The notes: a model not told the origin generated them from the sequence alone. Counted from the first letter of the stretch, positions 1 to 8,984 are shown. The stretch: DNA of 47,629 nt from Bacillus nakamurai (GCF_001584325.1 NZ_LSAZ01000030.1:1-47629), one strand, 5' to 3'. Made by a program: numbers and translations.

Positions 1-45
1 CTCTATGGGGTCAGTCCCTATCACCGCAAGGTTTTTTCAAGCCCA

Positions 46-1665
46 TTATTCTTTTCCGGCAGCGGCTTCCGCCTGCGCGCCTTTTAATTGATCATTAATT
101 TCTTTCGCATCTTTCAAATACTCAGTCTGGAATCCGCTCTTGAGCGCCCACGTGTAGAAGCCAAGCGCCACGACCGCAATCAGCCCCATATCCCAGCCGT
201 AAGGAATGATGTTTAAGCCGCCGAACTTATCACTTCCGAGCCATGAAATAACCATCATCGTGAGCAGATAAAAAACCATCCATACACCGGCTTTAAAGTT
301 TCGGCGGAATCCTTTCCACTTTGCTTTTGCCTGATAGTAGAAATAAATCGGAAGACCGATCAAGATAATAAACAGCACCTGCCCCGTTAACGGCCAGCGC
401 GCCCAATACAGCACGAGAGACGCAAACACGAACCCGAGCGGAGCAATCACGCTGAGGCCTTTTAAACGAAGAGGCCGATACAAATCTTTTGCCGTCCGCC
501 GAAGCGTCATCACCGTCACAGGACCCGTGATGTAAGAAATCAACGTGGCAACGGAAATAATTTCAGCAAGCACGCCCCATCCCCTGAATAAAAACAAAAA
601 GATAAAGGATACGATAAGATTAAAAATCATAGCCTGGCGCGGTACGCCATAAAGCGGATGAAGCTTTCCGAAAATGCTCGGCATGTATTTATTTTTTTCC
701 ATACCGTAGATCATGCGTGACGTCGTCGCTGTATAGGTGATGCCTGTCCCTGACGGAGATACGAACGCATCCGCATATAGAATGATGACAAGCCAGTTGA
801 TGTTTAATGCAATCGCCAAATCAGCAAACGGAGAGTTAAAGTTCAGGTGGCTCCAGCCATGGGCTATCATGGAAGGATCAACCGCTCCGATAAACGCGAT
901 CTGCAAAAGCACATAAATCACGGTAGCGACCAAAAGTGATCCGACAACCGCAATCGGTATGGATCTGCCGGGGTTTTTCGCTTCTCCCGCCATGTTGATC
1001 GGGCTTTGAAACCCGTTAAACGCAAACACGATACCGGATGTGGCTACCGCTGTCAGTACACTCGCCCAGCCATTCGGTACGATGCTTGAACCGGATGTAA
1101 AGTTCCCGCCGTGAAAACCGGCAAACAACAGAGCCCCGATCGTAAGCCCCGGTATAATGATTTTAAAAATCGTAATAAGAGAATTCGCTTTAGAAAATAA
1201 ATTAACTGTCCAATAATTCAGTAAAAAGTAAATAATCAGCAATACGGATGCGAAGCCAAGCCCCTCGCCCGTAAGCGTGCCGTTGTGCACAAGATTGCTT
1301 GTCCACTTTGCCCATTCCCAAGGCCATGAGCTCATATATTGAACCGATGCAACCGCTTCCACAGGAATAACGGATACAATCGCAATCCAATTTGCCCATC
1401 CGGCAATAAATCCAATAAACGAACCGTGAGAATATTGGGTGTATTTAACCATTCCCCCGGCTTCAGGAAACATAGAACCCAATTCACTGTATGAAAGTGC
1501 GATAAAAAGAATGACGATCATACCGATAATCCAGGAAATAATAGCGGCAGGTCCCGCAATCTGGGCCGCCCGCCATGCTCCGAATAACCAGCCAGAGCCA
1601 ATCATCGACCCAAGTCCGACCATCATGAGTGCAAACGTTCCCATTCTTCGATGCAATTGGTTCAT
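46..1665 (-). CDS. aimA: Amino-acid permease AimA/YbeC (glutamate/serine uptake)
   Basis: Integral membrane APC-superfamily permease of 539 residues with about 12-14 hydrophobic segments. The N-terminal segment has the family motif GLGSMIGSGW in TM1. The sequence is recognisable as YbeC of B. subtilis, renamed AimA, a low-affinity importer of glutamate and serine (established for the B. subtilis protein). I chose the ATG at 1665 because AAAGGTG lies 8 nt upstream and the following MNQLHRRMG matches the family start; an upstream in-frame extension to 1743 has no ribosome site. The C-terminal tail is hydrophilic and Ala/Lys/Glu-rich. It is monocistronic and divergent from ybyB. Confidence 0.88.
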   Translation of the reverse strand: MNQLHRRMGTFALMMVGLGSMIGSGWLFGAWRAAQIAGPAAIISWIIGMIVILFIALSYSELGSMFPEAGGMVKYTQYSHGSFIGFIAGWANWIAIVSVIPVEAVASVQYMSSWPWEWAKWTSNLVHNGTLTGEGLGFASVLLIIYFLLNYWTVNLFSKANSLITIFKIIIPGLTIGALLFAGFHGGNFTSGSSIVPNGWASVLTAVATSGIVFAFNGFQSPINMAGEAKNPGRSIPIAVVGSLLVATVIYVLLQIAFIGAVDPSMIAHGWSHLNFNSPFADLAIALNINWLVIILYADAFVSPSGTGITYTATTSRMIYGMEKNKYMPSIFGKLHPLYGVPRQAMIFNLIVSFIFLFLFRGWGVLAEIISVATLISYITGPVTVMTLRRTAKDLYRPLRLKGLSVIAPLGFVFASLVLYWARWPLTGQVLFIILIGLPIYFYYQAKAKWKGFRRNFKAGVWMVFYLLTMMVISWLGSDKFGGLNIIPYGWDMGLIAVVALGFYTWALKSGFQTEYLKDAKEINDQLKGAQAEAAAGKE

Positions 1666-1848
1666 ATAGTTAACACCTTTCAACTCATTTGTGACTCCAG
1701 TTGTCATATTTATATTATTATTCTGATTAATCACTTTTGTCAATCTTTATCGCATTAAAGCAGACCACCAAATTCATCCACCCATGTTTAATCAGCCGTT
1801 AAGCGGGAATAACAACTGAAACGCCAGAAATAGAAAGGAGTTCTTATA

Positions 1849-2109
1849 ATGAAACAAAAACTGCTCATTTCAGGACTTGCTGTTTCTACTGTCGGAGTGA
1901 CTTCCTACCTGCTGAAAGATAAATCTAACCGCCAAAAGGTAAAAAACTTTATTCACAGCCTCAAATCATCGTTTTCCGGCAAACCAAATATTGACTCATT
2001 TCCCGTCAGTAAAGCAGGAAACCCGCATCCTGAGGATATTGAAGATAACAAAATGGTATCTGAAGGCTCTATGTACCCGGTTCAATACTATGATGAGAAG
2101 AAGAAATAA
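1849..2109 (+). CDS. ybyB: Small conserved Bacillus protein YbyB
   Basis: An 86-residue protein with one short N-terminal hydrophobic stretch (about residues 4-20, LLISGLAVSTVGVTSYLL) followed by a Lys-rich and then acidic soluble tail. It resembles YbyB of B. subtilis, whose function is unknown. AAAGGAG precedes the ATG by 8 nt. A good rho-independent terminator follows directly, so it is probably a single-gene transcript. The hydrophobic start could be a membrane anchor; there is no clear signal-peptidase site. Confidence 0.8.
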   Translation: MKQKLLISGLAVSTVGVTSYLLKDKSNRQKVKNFIHSLKSSFSGKPNIDSFPVSKAGNPHPEDIEDNKMVSEGSMYPVQYYDEKKK

Positions 2110-2120
2110 TTTTTCCGGAG

Positions 2121-2154
2121 CTGCCAGCCGTTACAAAACGGCGGCAGTTTTTTT
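2121..2154 (+). terminator. Terminator of ybyB
   Basis: The GC-rich stem CTGCCaGCCGTT/AACGGCgGCAG with a 4-nt loop is followed by seven T. It lies 12 nt after the ybyB stop and also overlaps the 3' end of the convergent yqeB-like gene. Confidence 0.85.
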
Positions 2155-2851
2155 ATGAAGGCAACGATTTATAGGTCCGCCAATATTGACGGATTCCTTG
2201 ATCACGCACCGTAATTCCCAGTTTAGAGATTTCCTCTTTCAGCTCTTTCACATCAGCCTTATCATCTTTTTTCAGCGCCTTTTCTCTTGCTTTTAAAAGG
2301 GCGTTTACACCCGGCTCCAAATCCGGAGTGTCCGGCACCCACCGTTTGTATTCTTCTTTAAAAGGATCTTCCAATCCAAGCCATACGTATCCATGCCTGC
2401 GAAAAGCCTTCTCTGCTTTTACACCGGCGGGCTCAAGCTTCTCCCGAAAAAGCTCCTGCCCTTCAGTGCCCAATAAGACAAGCTGCTTCTGATCCATAAA
2501 AACCCCCGAGATGGTGTCTCTCGAAAACACGCTTTCTTCATTATGAATTTTTAAGGAAACATCGCTGTCAGAAACGATGGCAACAAGACATTCTTTAAAA
2601 ATGGCCTGCGTCAGCCACGCTCCTCCAATTAAACCGATGATGGCGGTCACAATCGCGGCCTTCCACCCGTGAAAAGAAGCAATAATCCCCAAAGGCCCCT
2701 GAAAAGGCACCCACTCCAATGTGACAGCCCATCTTGCAATGACAGGCAGAAACCAGCCGATTGCCGCTCCCAATAACGGCGGCACCAGCCACCCCACCGC
2801 TTTCTCAACCGGTGACAGTTCAAGAACCGTCTGATTTTTCATTTCATTCAT
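2153..2851 (-). CDS. YqeB-like membrane protein
   Basis: A 232-residue protein with two hydrophobic regions near the N terminus (about residues 20-45 and 60-90), then a soluble part containing a PH-like strand-rich section and a Lys-rich C terminus ending IRQYWRTYKSLPS. The composition and the phrase RHGYVWLGLEDPF recall YqeB of B. subtilis, an uncharacterised membrane protein. The ATG at 2851 was chosen because GGAGGAGAC lies just upstream; longer in-frame starts would run through this ribosome site. Convergent with ybyB and divergent from ybxI, so apparently transcribed alone. Function unknown. Confidence 0.6.
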   Translation of the reverse strand: MNEMKNQTVLELSPVEKAVGWLVPPLLGAAIGWFLPVIARWAVTLEWVPFQGPLGIIASFHGWKAAIVTAIIGLIGGAWLTQAIFKECLVAIVSDSDVSLKIHNEESVFSRDTISGVFMDQKQLVLLGTEGQELFREKLEPAGVKAEKAFRRHGYVWLGLEDPFKEEYKRWVPDTPDLEPGVNALLKAREKALKKDDKADVKELKEEISKLGITVRDQGIRQYWRTYKSLPS

Positions 2852-2967
2852 TTGTCTCCTCCGCCTTTGTTCCTTTATCCTGAATTTCACATTTATTCAT
2901 TATACAAACAAATAGTTTATGCTGTAAACTGATACAGAAAGTACCAAACAACAGGGAGGTAAAGGTG

Positions 2968-3780
2968 ATGAAAAAGGGGTTATACGGGTTCATTGCATTA
3001 CTGGTGCTGGCAGCCGCAGGGTTTTCCATTAAAGCGGCAATGCCGGCGGCCGCGGCAAAGGATAAACATCTGAACGTCAGCCGCATGAAGGTGGATAATT
3101 TCTTTCACGGACGCGAGGGCACATTTATTATGAAAGATGTTCAGACGAATCAAACCTATATTTACAATGAAAAAAGAGCTAAGGAACGGATGACACCCCA
3201 ATCCATCTTCAAAATTCCCAATGCTTTAATCAGCCTTCAAGTGAAAGCCGTCCGGGATGAATACGATGTGAAACGGTGGGATGGCGTAAAGCGGGAGCTG
3301 GATTCCTGGAACAGGGACCACACGCTCGGTTCAGCCATGAGAGAATCCGTTGTCTGGTATTATCAAGCACTGGCAAGAGATATCGGCGAACCGCGGATGA
3401 AGGATTGGGTGCATAGGATTTCTTACGGAAATGAGGACATAAGCGGCGGCATCGACCAATTTTGGCTGTCAAGCTCTCTTACCATTTCACCGCTGGAAGA
3501 AGAAAGTTTCATTGAGCGTCTTTATAAGGAAACACTTCCTTTTGATAAACCGGTGATGAAAACAGTCAAACGCATGATGATCCAAGAAGAGGGCGATCAT
3601 TACACCTTATACGGGAAAACCGGAACAAGAACGGCCGGTTATAACATGGGCTGGTTCGCCGGATTTATCACGACCGAAAAACATTCATATATATTCGTCA
3701 CTAATGTGAATGATACCGGAATCACCGCTAAACAAATCACAACAGATATTCTCAAAAAGTACGGACTTATTACACACTAA
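2968..3780 (+). CDS. ybxI: Class D beta-lactamase YbxI
   Basis: A 270-residue exported serine hydrolase. A signal peptide covers about residues 1-30, ending in an Ala-rich AAMPAAAA stretch. The penicilloyl-serine fold motifs are visible: S79-x-x-K82 (SIFK), then a SVVWYYQ helix, and KTG inside YGKTGTRTAG near residue 213. It matches YbxI of B. subtilis, a class D enzyme with weak beta-lactamase activity. The trailing GWFAGFITTEKHSYIFVTN strand is typical of OXA-like proteins. The ATG at 2968 lies 8 nt after GGGAGG; a GTG one codon earlier is possible. Confidence 0.87.
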   Translation: MKKGLYGFIALLVLAAAGFSIKAAMPAAAAKDKHLNVSRMKVDNFFHGREGTFIMKDVQTNQTYIYNEKRAKERMTPQSIFKIPNALISLQVKAVRDEYDVKRWDGVKRELDSWNRDHTLGSAMRESVVWYYQALARDIGEPRMKDWVHRISYGNEDISGGIDQFWLSSSLTISPLEEESFIERLYKETLPFDKPVMKTVKRMMIQEEGDHYTLYGKTGTRTAGYNMGWFAGFITTEKHSYIFVTNVNDTGITAKQITTDILKKYGLITH

Positions 3781-3811
3781 AAAAAGCCCTGCAGCTTGCG
3801 GGGCTTTTTTA
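3781..3811. terminator. Bidirectional terminator between ybxI and csgA
   Basis: AAAAAGCCCtGC/GCgGGGCTTTTTT forms a stem with AGCTT as loop, flanked by A and T runs on either side. It directly follows the ybxI stop and overlaps the csgA 3' end, so it can end both convergent transcripts. Confidence 0.85.
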
Positions 3812-4057
3812 AAACAGCAGCTCATACACCTCATTCAATTCCCTCGTGCGCTTATCATCCTGTTCGTCCTGTGCGTATTTGATTTCCTTTTCAAGCACTT
3901 GATTTAAGAAGTCCATTTCAAGATCATTCAGATCCTTCACAAATTCCTCCTCATTCGCGTAATGCTTCACTCGCAATTTTTTATAAATCCTTTGGCATAC
4001 CTCGTGCTCCAAATGATTCGAAAGCGACTCACGCAAATATCCGAGTGTCATATCCAT
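3809..4057 (-). CDS. csgA: Sporulation protein CsgA
   Basis: An 82-residue, highly charged, probably helical protein (MDMTLGYLRESLSNHL at the start). It matches CsgA of B. subtilis, a sigma-G-dependent forespore protein of unknown molecular role. The ATG at 4057 follows GAAAGGGG at a spacing of about 11 nt. It lies convergent to ybxI, as in B. subtilis. I did not find a clear sigma-G promoter by eye. Confidence 0.82.
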   Translation of the reverse strand: MDMTLGYLRESLSNHLEHEVCQRIYKKLRVKHYANEEEFVKDLNDLEMDFLNQVLEKEIKYAQDEQDDKRTRELNEVYELLF

Positions 4058-4119
4058 CCGTTTCAGTCCCCTTTCCTTTCTGAATAGCTTGCGGAAAGAG
4101 AGAAAAACTATACATAAAA

Positions 4120-4141
4120 GCCCGGTATTTGCATACCGGGC
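4120..4141 (-). terminator. Terminator of the secreted-protein gene
   Basis: Perfect 9-bp stem GCCCGGTAT/ATACCGGGC with a 4-nt loop, followed on the minus strand by TTTTATG. It starts 8 nt after the stop codon of the 158-aa secreted protein. Confidence 0.85.
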
Positions 4142-4148
4142 AATCGAT

Positions 4149-4625
4149 TTATTTTTGAACCTGGATTGAGAAAAATCCGCTGCTTAACGGCGTATACGGC
4201 CCATTCAGCCCTGTTGCGGAAAAAGAAAACGTGCCGGAGCTGACATTTTGAAGAGGGACACTGTAATATTTAATATATCCGGTAATGATATTGCCGTTTT
4301 TCGTATACTCATCCTCCAGCGCTTTTGACGTAAAGCTCGTAATGTTCGTGCCGTTGTTAAAAGCCTGAATCGTATTATTGTTCGGATAACCTTGGAAATA
4401 CACGGCCAGATAACCTGTTGTGCCTTTCATTGGAATGGAAGCGCTGAGCTGATTGGCACCGATATTTTCCCATTGATAATTCTGTCCGTCAGATGTGACC
4501 CCGATAATACGGATTTGCGTTAAAGCAGGAGCGGGCGCTGCAGAAGCTGATTGTGTCAATATCCCGCTGACAAGCACCAAAACAGCGGCGGCCGCGGCAA
4601 ACATCATAACAATTCTTTTCTTCAT
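4149..4625 (-). CDS. Unrecognised secreted protein, strand-rich
   Basis: A 158-residue protein with a textbook Sec signal peptide: MKKR, a hydrophobic core MMFAAAAAVLVLVSGIL, and a cleavage site SASA|AP near residue 29. The mature part is about 130 residues, has no Cys, and is rich in Thr, Ser, Asn, Gly and aromatics (NNNTIQAFNNGTNIT, GTFSFSATGLNGPYTP), suggesting a small beta-sandwich. I thought of the YolA-type DUF4879 secreted family, but this is a guess from overall look. GGGGAGGAAG precedes the ATG by 6 nt. Own terminator; the neighbouring lnr operon is on the same strand upstream but separated by about 100 bp. Confidence 0.65.
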   Translation of the reverse strand: MKKRIVMMFAAAAAVLVLVSGILTQSASAAPAPALTQIRIIGVTSDGQNYQWENIGANQLSASIPMKGTTGYLAVYFQGYPNNNTIQAFNNGTNITSFTSKALEDEYTKNGNIITGYIKYYSVPLQNVSSGTFSFSATGLNGPYTPLSSGFFSIQVQK

Positions 4626-4726
4626 GTTTCTTCCTCCCCGCAATCAGTTTTTTCCAATAGATCCTTCCATTCGTATTTTACATGATTTTCCAGGAAAAAG
4701 AATACAATATTACAAAACTTTGTTAA

Positions 4727-4906
4727 CTATATATGAAAAGCTCTGGACACACCATTAATGATTAGAAATATTCCGCAAATCCTTAAGATCACTCTCGAAC
4801 TTCTGTCGTCTTTACCGAAAAAGGTTTTTCCAAGCCAGCCGATCCATATATTCATCGCAATTCCTGCGAGCAATTCTATGATTCCTATGATTTCCGCCAT
4901 ATACAA
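4727..4906 (-). CDS. Membrane microprotein coupled to lnrN
   Basis: A 59-codon reading frame too short for normal ORF calling. It reads MYMAEIIGIIELLAGIAM and continues through NIWIGWLGKTFFGKDDRSS to a second hydrophobic stretch ILRICGIFLIINGVSRAF, giving two predicted membrane helices joined by a charged loop. The TTG start at 4906 is 8 nt after AGGAGG; an ATG at 4900 is the alternative. The lnrN stop TAG forms the first bases of this ribosome site (TAGGAGG), so translation is probably coupled to lnrN. I do not recognise the family. Strong site, coupling and amphipathic layout argue for a real gene. Confidence 0.65.
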   Translation of the reverse strand: MYMAEIIGIIELLAGIAMNIWIGWLGKTFFGKDDRSSRVILRICGIFLIINGVSRAFHI

Positions 4907-4919
4907 AGCAGTTATCCTC

Positions 4920-6071
4920 CTACCCGTGCTTTTTCACATTATGATTGATAAAGTAAAATGATACGGCCAAAGCTGCGGCGCCAATTCCCAAAAATAAGCT
5001 TAACGGCGTGATTTGTGAGCCGATCGCAGCGCTGTCATTCATCATGTCTTTTAATGAACCGATCGCCCACTTTTCAGGGGTGAACACAGACAGCACACGC
5101 ATGTATTTCGGGGCCAGCTCTAAAGAAAAGAAAGAACCGCCCAATATGCCGCTGACCGCTATCAGAATGGAAGCGAGCGAGGTAAATTGTTTTTGGCTTT
5201 TCATAAACGGAATCAGCACCATTGTTAAAGCCGTCAGTGCAAATAAATATGCCGCAAGCACCACCCCTGCTTCCAGAACGTTATCGGCAATGCTGATATT
5301 GAGCATATATTTTCCGGCCGCGATGATCGCAATAATATGAAGGAGGCCGAAAAGGTAAGCCGCAGCGAGCTTGGATGCTGCATACTTCTGATAGGAAACG
5401 GGCGTGCTCAGCAATCTGGTAAATGTATCATTTTCCTTTTCATCAATAAACGATCTTAACCCCTGTACCGCGACAAACCAGATAAACATGGCCAAAAATC
5501 CGATAAGCCTGCCAGCCGCTTGCCCGCCTGCTTGATTTGCCTGATGTGTAACGGTTACGGCAGATTGGCCCTGAATATCCTTTAGCAGATCAGACGCCGT
5601 CTGCTTCCCGTCGATATGCAATGTCTGGGACATGTGTTTCGCGTCGCGGACTATTTTTTTCAGCGTGCCCGCCTGTTGGGCGATAAGCTGTTCTGTCAAA
5701 GCGGCATCACCTTTTTCTTGATTTTGAATAAATGATAAGCTTACTTGGTCCTCGGAAAATAATCGTTCTTCGAAATGGGGACCGATCAACAGTCCGAACG
5801 CAATATCGTGATGGTTCACTTTTTTCTTCAGTACGTCTTCAGTTACCTTCGTAATCTTCAAATGCCCATCCGTCTGAATCATGTTCATGAATTGTTCAGA
5901 ATAGACGCTTTGGTCCGTATCAGCTACAAACACTTCCTTGTGCTGACTGCCATTTAGAGTGAATGAAAATAAATATGTCAGAAGGAGCGGGACAGAAATC
6001 GTCGCCAAGATGGCTATTCGATTTTGGAACATCAGCTTCAGCTGATGTTTGACCATCAAAAACATCTGCAT
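4920..6071 (-). CDS. lnrN: ABC exporter permease LnrN-like
   Basis: A 383-residue ABC-2 type permease: one N-terminal TM segment (about 20-38), a large extracytoplasmic loop of roughly 140 residues, then five TM segments in the C-terminal half (from about residue 185), ending FYFINHNVKKHG. Length and layout match LnrN (YfiN) of B. subtilis, which with LnrL and LnrM exports or detoxifies linear polyenes such as linearmycin. The ATG at 6071 overlaps the lnrM stop by one base (ATAATG), so it is translationally coupled. The permease family is certain; the Lnr assignment rests on the complete five-gene layout. Confidence 0.82.
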   Translation of the reverse strand: MQMFLMVKHQLKLMFQNRIAILATISVPLLLTYLFSFTLNGSQHKEVFVADTDQSVYSEQFMNMIQTDGHLKITKVTEDVLKKKVNHHDIAFGLLIGPHFEERLFSEDQVSLSFIQNQEKGDAALTEQLIAQQAGTLKKIVRDAKHMSQTLHIDGKQTASDLLKDIQGQSAVTVTHQANQAGGQAAGRLIGFLAMFIWFVAVQGLRSFIDEKENDTFTRLLSTPVSYQKYAASKLAAAYLFGLLHIIAIIAAGKYMLNISIADNVLEAGVVLAAYLFALTALTMVLIPFMKSQKQFTSLASILIAVSGILGGSFFSLELAPKYMRVLSVFTPEKWAIGSLKDMMNDSAAIGSQITPLSLFLGIGAAALAVSFYFINHNVKKHG

Positions 6072-7261
6072 TATGAAACCGCCTCCTTCTGCTTAAACAC
6101 CCATATTGTCATACACAAAAAGACGGCGCCGATAACGGCCATCTCTGCCAAATCGATCCATATTCCGCTCAGACCGGCGTGCTGCGTGACACTTACATAG
6201 CTATTGATCGCTTTGCCGTTCGGTATTATTTCCTGAACGATCCGCAATTTGTCAGGCAGGCTGTCTTTCACGATAAAGCTCCCGCCTAAAAAACTGAACA
6301 AATACAGAATCGGAGCCGCCATGCTTGAGACGGCTGCATGATTTTTTGCAGTAAAGCCCCAGAGCAGGACCATACTGCCGATCACAAACGAATAAACAGC
6401 CGTAACCAGAAACATCTCAAACAAATTGCCCCACTTTACTTGATACACAATGCTGCTGATCAAAATGACGGCAGCCATCTGCATGAGAATCGCAAACATA
6501 ATCCCGAGAAGCTTGCCCGCCACGTACTGTATATGTAAAACGGGCATTGATTTGATTCTGAATAAAGTGCGCTGCTGCCTTTCCTCCACAATACCGTGAA
6601 CAAGCACAAATGCCGTCATAATGGAGAACATCACGACCATTGCGATAGAGTAATATTGCATCGCACTAATAGAAGCCGTTAATTCACCGGCCGTCTGTTT
6701 CGGAATGTTGACGGCTTTTTCACTATGGCTGGTTAAACCGCAGACCACCGTTTCAATCTCAGCCTTTGTCATATGCCCGGAATGCTTCAGCACTTCTTTC
6801 TCTTCACTATGTACAGCTTTGATTCTCGTGACAAACGAATCGGCCATCGTCTCGACAATGTCTCCGTTTACGGATGCTTTGTTGTCTGCAATGACACTGA
6901 TACTGGTTTTTTTATTGTTTTCCGCCGCATCCGTAAATCCCTTCGGCACATATACAAACACAGAGGCTTTGCCGCTTGCGACAAGCTTTTTTCCTTCTTG
7001 AAAGCTGTCTGCTTTTTTGACATGGATGACATCGCTTTGTTTCAGCACGTCGTCCTTTAACACATCTCCCAGCGGCTTCTCTGCGTGATCCGCACTAAAA
7101 AATGCCACATCAAATGGCTGCATCCTTGAATCTGAATCATGGAAGACCGTGCCTAAAATAAGAATCATCAGCGCAGGAAACAGTATTAGCTTGAGGTAAA
7201 ACGACTTTTGCGCTGCCAATAATCGAAAATCCAATATTAAAAGCTGGAATAAAGTTCTCAT
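6071..7261 (-). CDS. lnrM: ABC exporter permease LnrM-like
   Basis: A 396-residue ABC-2 permease with the same layout as its neighbour: N-terminal TM (about 18-36, FYLKLILFPALMILILG), a long external loop up to about residue 200, then five or six TM helices. It probably forms a heterodimer with LnrN. The ATG at 7261 was chosen because GGGGGAG lies about 6 nt upstream and MRTLFQLLILDF begins the family; a longer frame to 7390 overlaps lnrL and lacks a ribosome site. The gap to lnrL is 10 nt. In B. subtilis this transporter is specific to linear polyketides; substrate here is inferred. Confidence 0.82.
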   Translation of the reverse strand: MRTLFQLLILDFRLLAAQKSFYLKLILFPALMILILGTVFHDSDSRMQPFDVAFFSADHAEKPLGDVLKDDVLKQSDVIHVKKADSFQEGKKLVASGKASVFVYVPKGFTDAAENNKKTSISVIADNKASVNGDIVETMADSFVTRIKAVHSEEKEVLKHSGHMTKAEIETVVCGLTSHSEKAVNIPKQTAGELTASISAMQYYSIAMVVMFSIMTAFVLVHGIVEERQQRTLFRIKSMPVLHIQYVAGKLLGIMFAILMQMAAVILISSIVYQVKWGNLFEMFLVTAVYSFVIGSMVLLWGFTAKNHAAVSSMAAPILYLFSFLGGSFIVKDSLPDKLRIVQEIIPNGKAINSYVSVTQHAGLSGIWIDLAEMAVIGAVFLCMTIWVFKQKEAVS

Positions 7262-7271
7262 GACGCTCCCC

Positions 7272-8198
7272 CTATGAATCCCGCAGTGTTTTTCCGGTGA
7301 GCTGGAGGAAGATGCTTTCCAAATTAGCTTCTTCAAAATGAAGGCCTGTAATGGTGAGTCCGGTTTTTCTGATATCGTCTGCGATATCAATCATATTTCG
7401 ATCCACCAGCATAGAAATATTCTGATGGCTGAGGGTCACCTTAGAGACACCGGGAATATGCTGGATTTTCTTTACGGCGTCGTCATTCAGCTCCGCCACA
7501 TTTACAATCAGGGTATCGCAAGCATTTGCAGTCTGTTTCAACTCGTCTTTCGTTCCGGCTGCAATAAGAGATCCGTGATCCATAATTGCCGCTTTCTCAC
7601 ATAAATACTCGACCTCTTCCATGTAATGGCTCGTGTAGATGACCGTCATTCCTTTTTCTTCATTCAATGTTTTGACGGTTTCAAGGATATGATGTCTGGA
7701 TTGCGGGTCGATTCCCACAGTCGGCTCATCTAAAATGAATAGCTTCGGATCATTCATTAAAGCGGCACCGATATTCACCCGTCGCTTCATTCCGCCGGAA
7801 CATTCAGCCACCCTTTGATTCCGCTGCTCCTTTAATTCAATCATCTCCAATACTTCGTCGACGCGCTTATGGAGCGCCGTCCCGGAAAGGCCGTATAAGC
7901 TCCCGAAAAAAGCCAAATTATCCTTCGCGCTTAGCGACTGGTATAATGCTAACTCCTGAGGAACAACGCCCATTATTTTTTTAATGGCGACAGGCTGTTC
8001 TTTCAGTGATTTGCCGTCTATATGTATCGTTCCGCCTGTCGGCGCGAGCACGGTGCTGATCATTGACACAGTTGTCGACTTACCGGCTCCGTTCGGCCCT
8101 AAAAATCCGAATATCTCTCCGCTTTCAACTCGCAGCGACACATCATTCACAGCGATAAAATCGCCGTACTTTTTTGTCAGATTTTTTAATTCGAGCAT
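7272..8198 (-). CDS. lnrL: ABC transporter ATPase LnrL-like
   Basis: A 308-residue ATPase. Walker A is GPNGAGKST (about 35-43), the signature is CSGGMKRR (Cys replacing the usual Leu), and Walker B with the catalytic Glu is LFILDEPTVGID (about 153-164), followed by the H-loop TSHYMEEVEYL. A C-terminal extension of about 90 residues is typical of drug/antibiotic exporter ATPases. It energises LnrM/LnrN. A ribosome site AAGGAGTGCTGA precedes the ATG. A 140-bp space separates it from lnrK, so it may have its own regulated promoter, as expected if LnrK activates lnrLMN. Confidence 0.87.
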   Translation of the reverse strand: MLELKNLTKKYGDFIAVNDVSLRVESGEIFGFLGPNGAGKSTTVSMISTVLAPTGGTIHIDGKSLKEQPVAIKKIMGVVPQELALYQSLSAKDNLAFFGSLYGLSGTALHKRVDEVLEMIELKEQRNQRVAECSGGMKRRVNIGAALMNDPKLFILDEPTVGIDPQSRHHILETVKTLNEEKGMTVIYTSHYMEEVEYLCEKAAIMDHGSLIAAGTKDELKQTANACDTLIVNVAELNDDAVKKIQHIPGVSKVTLSHQNISMLVDRNMIDIADDIRKTGLTITGLHFEEANLESIFLQLTGKTLRDS

Positions 8199-8338
8199 TC
8201 ATTCAGCACTCCTTGTGTCATGTCTGCTCTCATTCTACTCCTGACAATAGTTGTTTTCTATTCACTTTAGTACTCAATGCCTATATTACTTTCGTCATAT
8301 GTTAGGTGATAAAAAGAGGGAAGGGGATAAAGCGGGGA

Positions 8339-8983
8339 TTACATCATTTTTTGTAAATATAACGTGAGCTCGGTTCTGTTTGTCACTTCCAGTTTTTCGA
8401 GGATGCGGGATACATAATTTTTTACCGTGCCTTCTGTCAAAAATAGAGCCGCGCCAATGCTTTTATTACTTTTGCCTTCCATGATGTGCTTTGCCACTTC
8501 AAGCTCTCTCGGCGTAAGAATTGCCGTCAGCTCTTCACGGGGCTGTTCTTTCACGGTTTCCGTATTCATCTCATTGAAAGCTTTCACTACCTTTAGCGTA
8601 ATCTTGGGATTCAGCATCATATTCCCTTCACAGGCAGCTTGAAGAGAGGCGATAATTTCGTCAGAATCAGCATCCTTCAGGATATAACCGTCCGCCCCAT
8701 TTTTCAGCCCGGTAAAAATATATTCGTTATCATGAAATGTCGTCAAAATGATTACTTTTACAGACGGATACTGCGTTTTTACCGCTTTTGTCGCCTCAAT
8801 TCCGTCCATTCCCGGCATTCTGATGTCCATCAGAACAACATCGGGCTCGGTTTGCGAAAGCAGCTGCAGCACCTCTTCGCCATGAGAGGCCTCTCCTATC
8901 ACATTGATCCCTTCATGAAGGCTTAATATCATTTTCAGCCCCTCTCTCACAATGGGCTGATCATCTGCGATAATGACATTCAC
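8339..8983 (-). CDS. lnrK: NarL/LuxR-family response regulator LnrK-like
   Basis: A 214-residue regulator. The receiver domain spans about residues 1-120, with acidic pocket IIADD and phospho-acceptor Asp in VVLMDIRMPGMDG (about residue 54). A linker rich in Glu follows, then a LuxR-type helix-turn-helix (about 148-210, LTPRELEVAKHIMEGKSNKSI and TEGTVKNYVSRI). It starts with GTG at 8983, one base after the kinase stop, with AAGGAGG inside the end of lnrJ. Paired with the adjacent histidine kinase; in B. subtilis LnrJK senses linear polyenes and activates lnrLMN. Confidence 0.85.
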   Translation of the reverse strand: MNVIIADDQPIVREGLKMILSLHEGINVIGEASHGEEVLQLLSQTEPDVVLMDIRMPGMDGIEATKAVKTQYPSVKVIILTTFHDNEYIFTGLKNGADGYILKDADSDEIIASLQAACEGNMMLNPKITLKVVKAFNEMNTETVKEQPREELTAILTPRELEVAKHIMEGKSNKSIGAALFLTEGTVKNYVSRILEKLEVTNRTELTLYLQKMM

Positions 8984-8984
8984 T

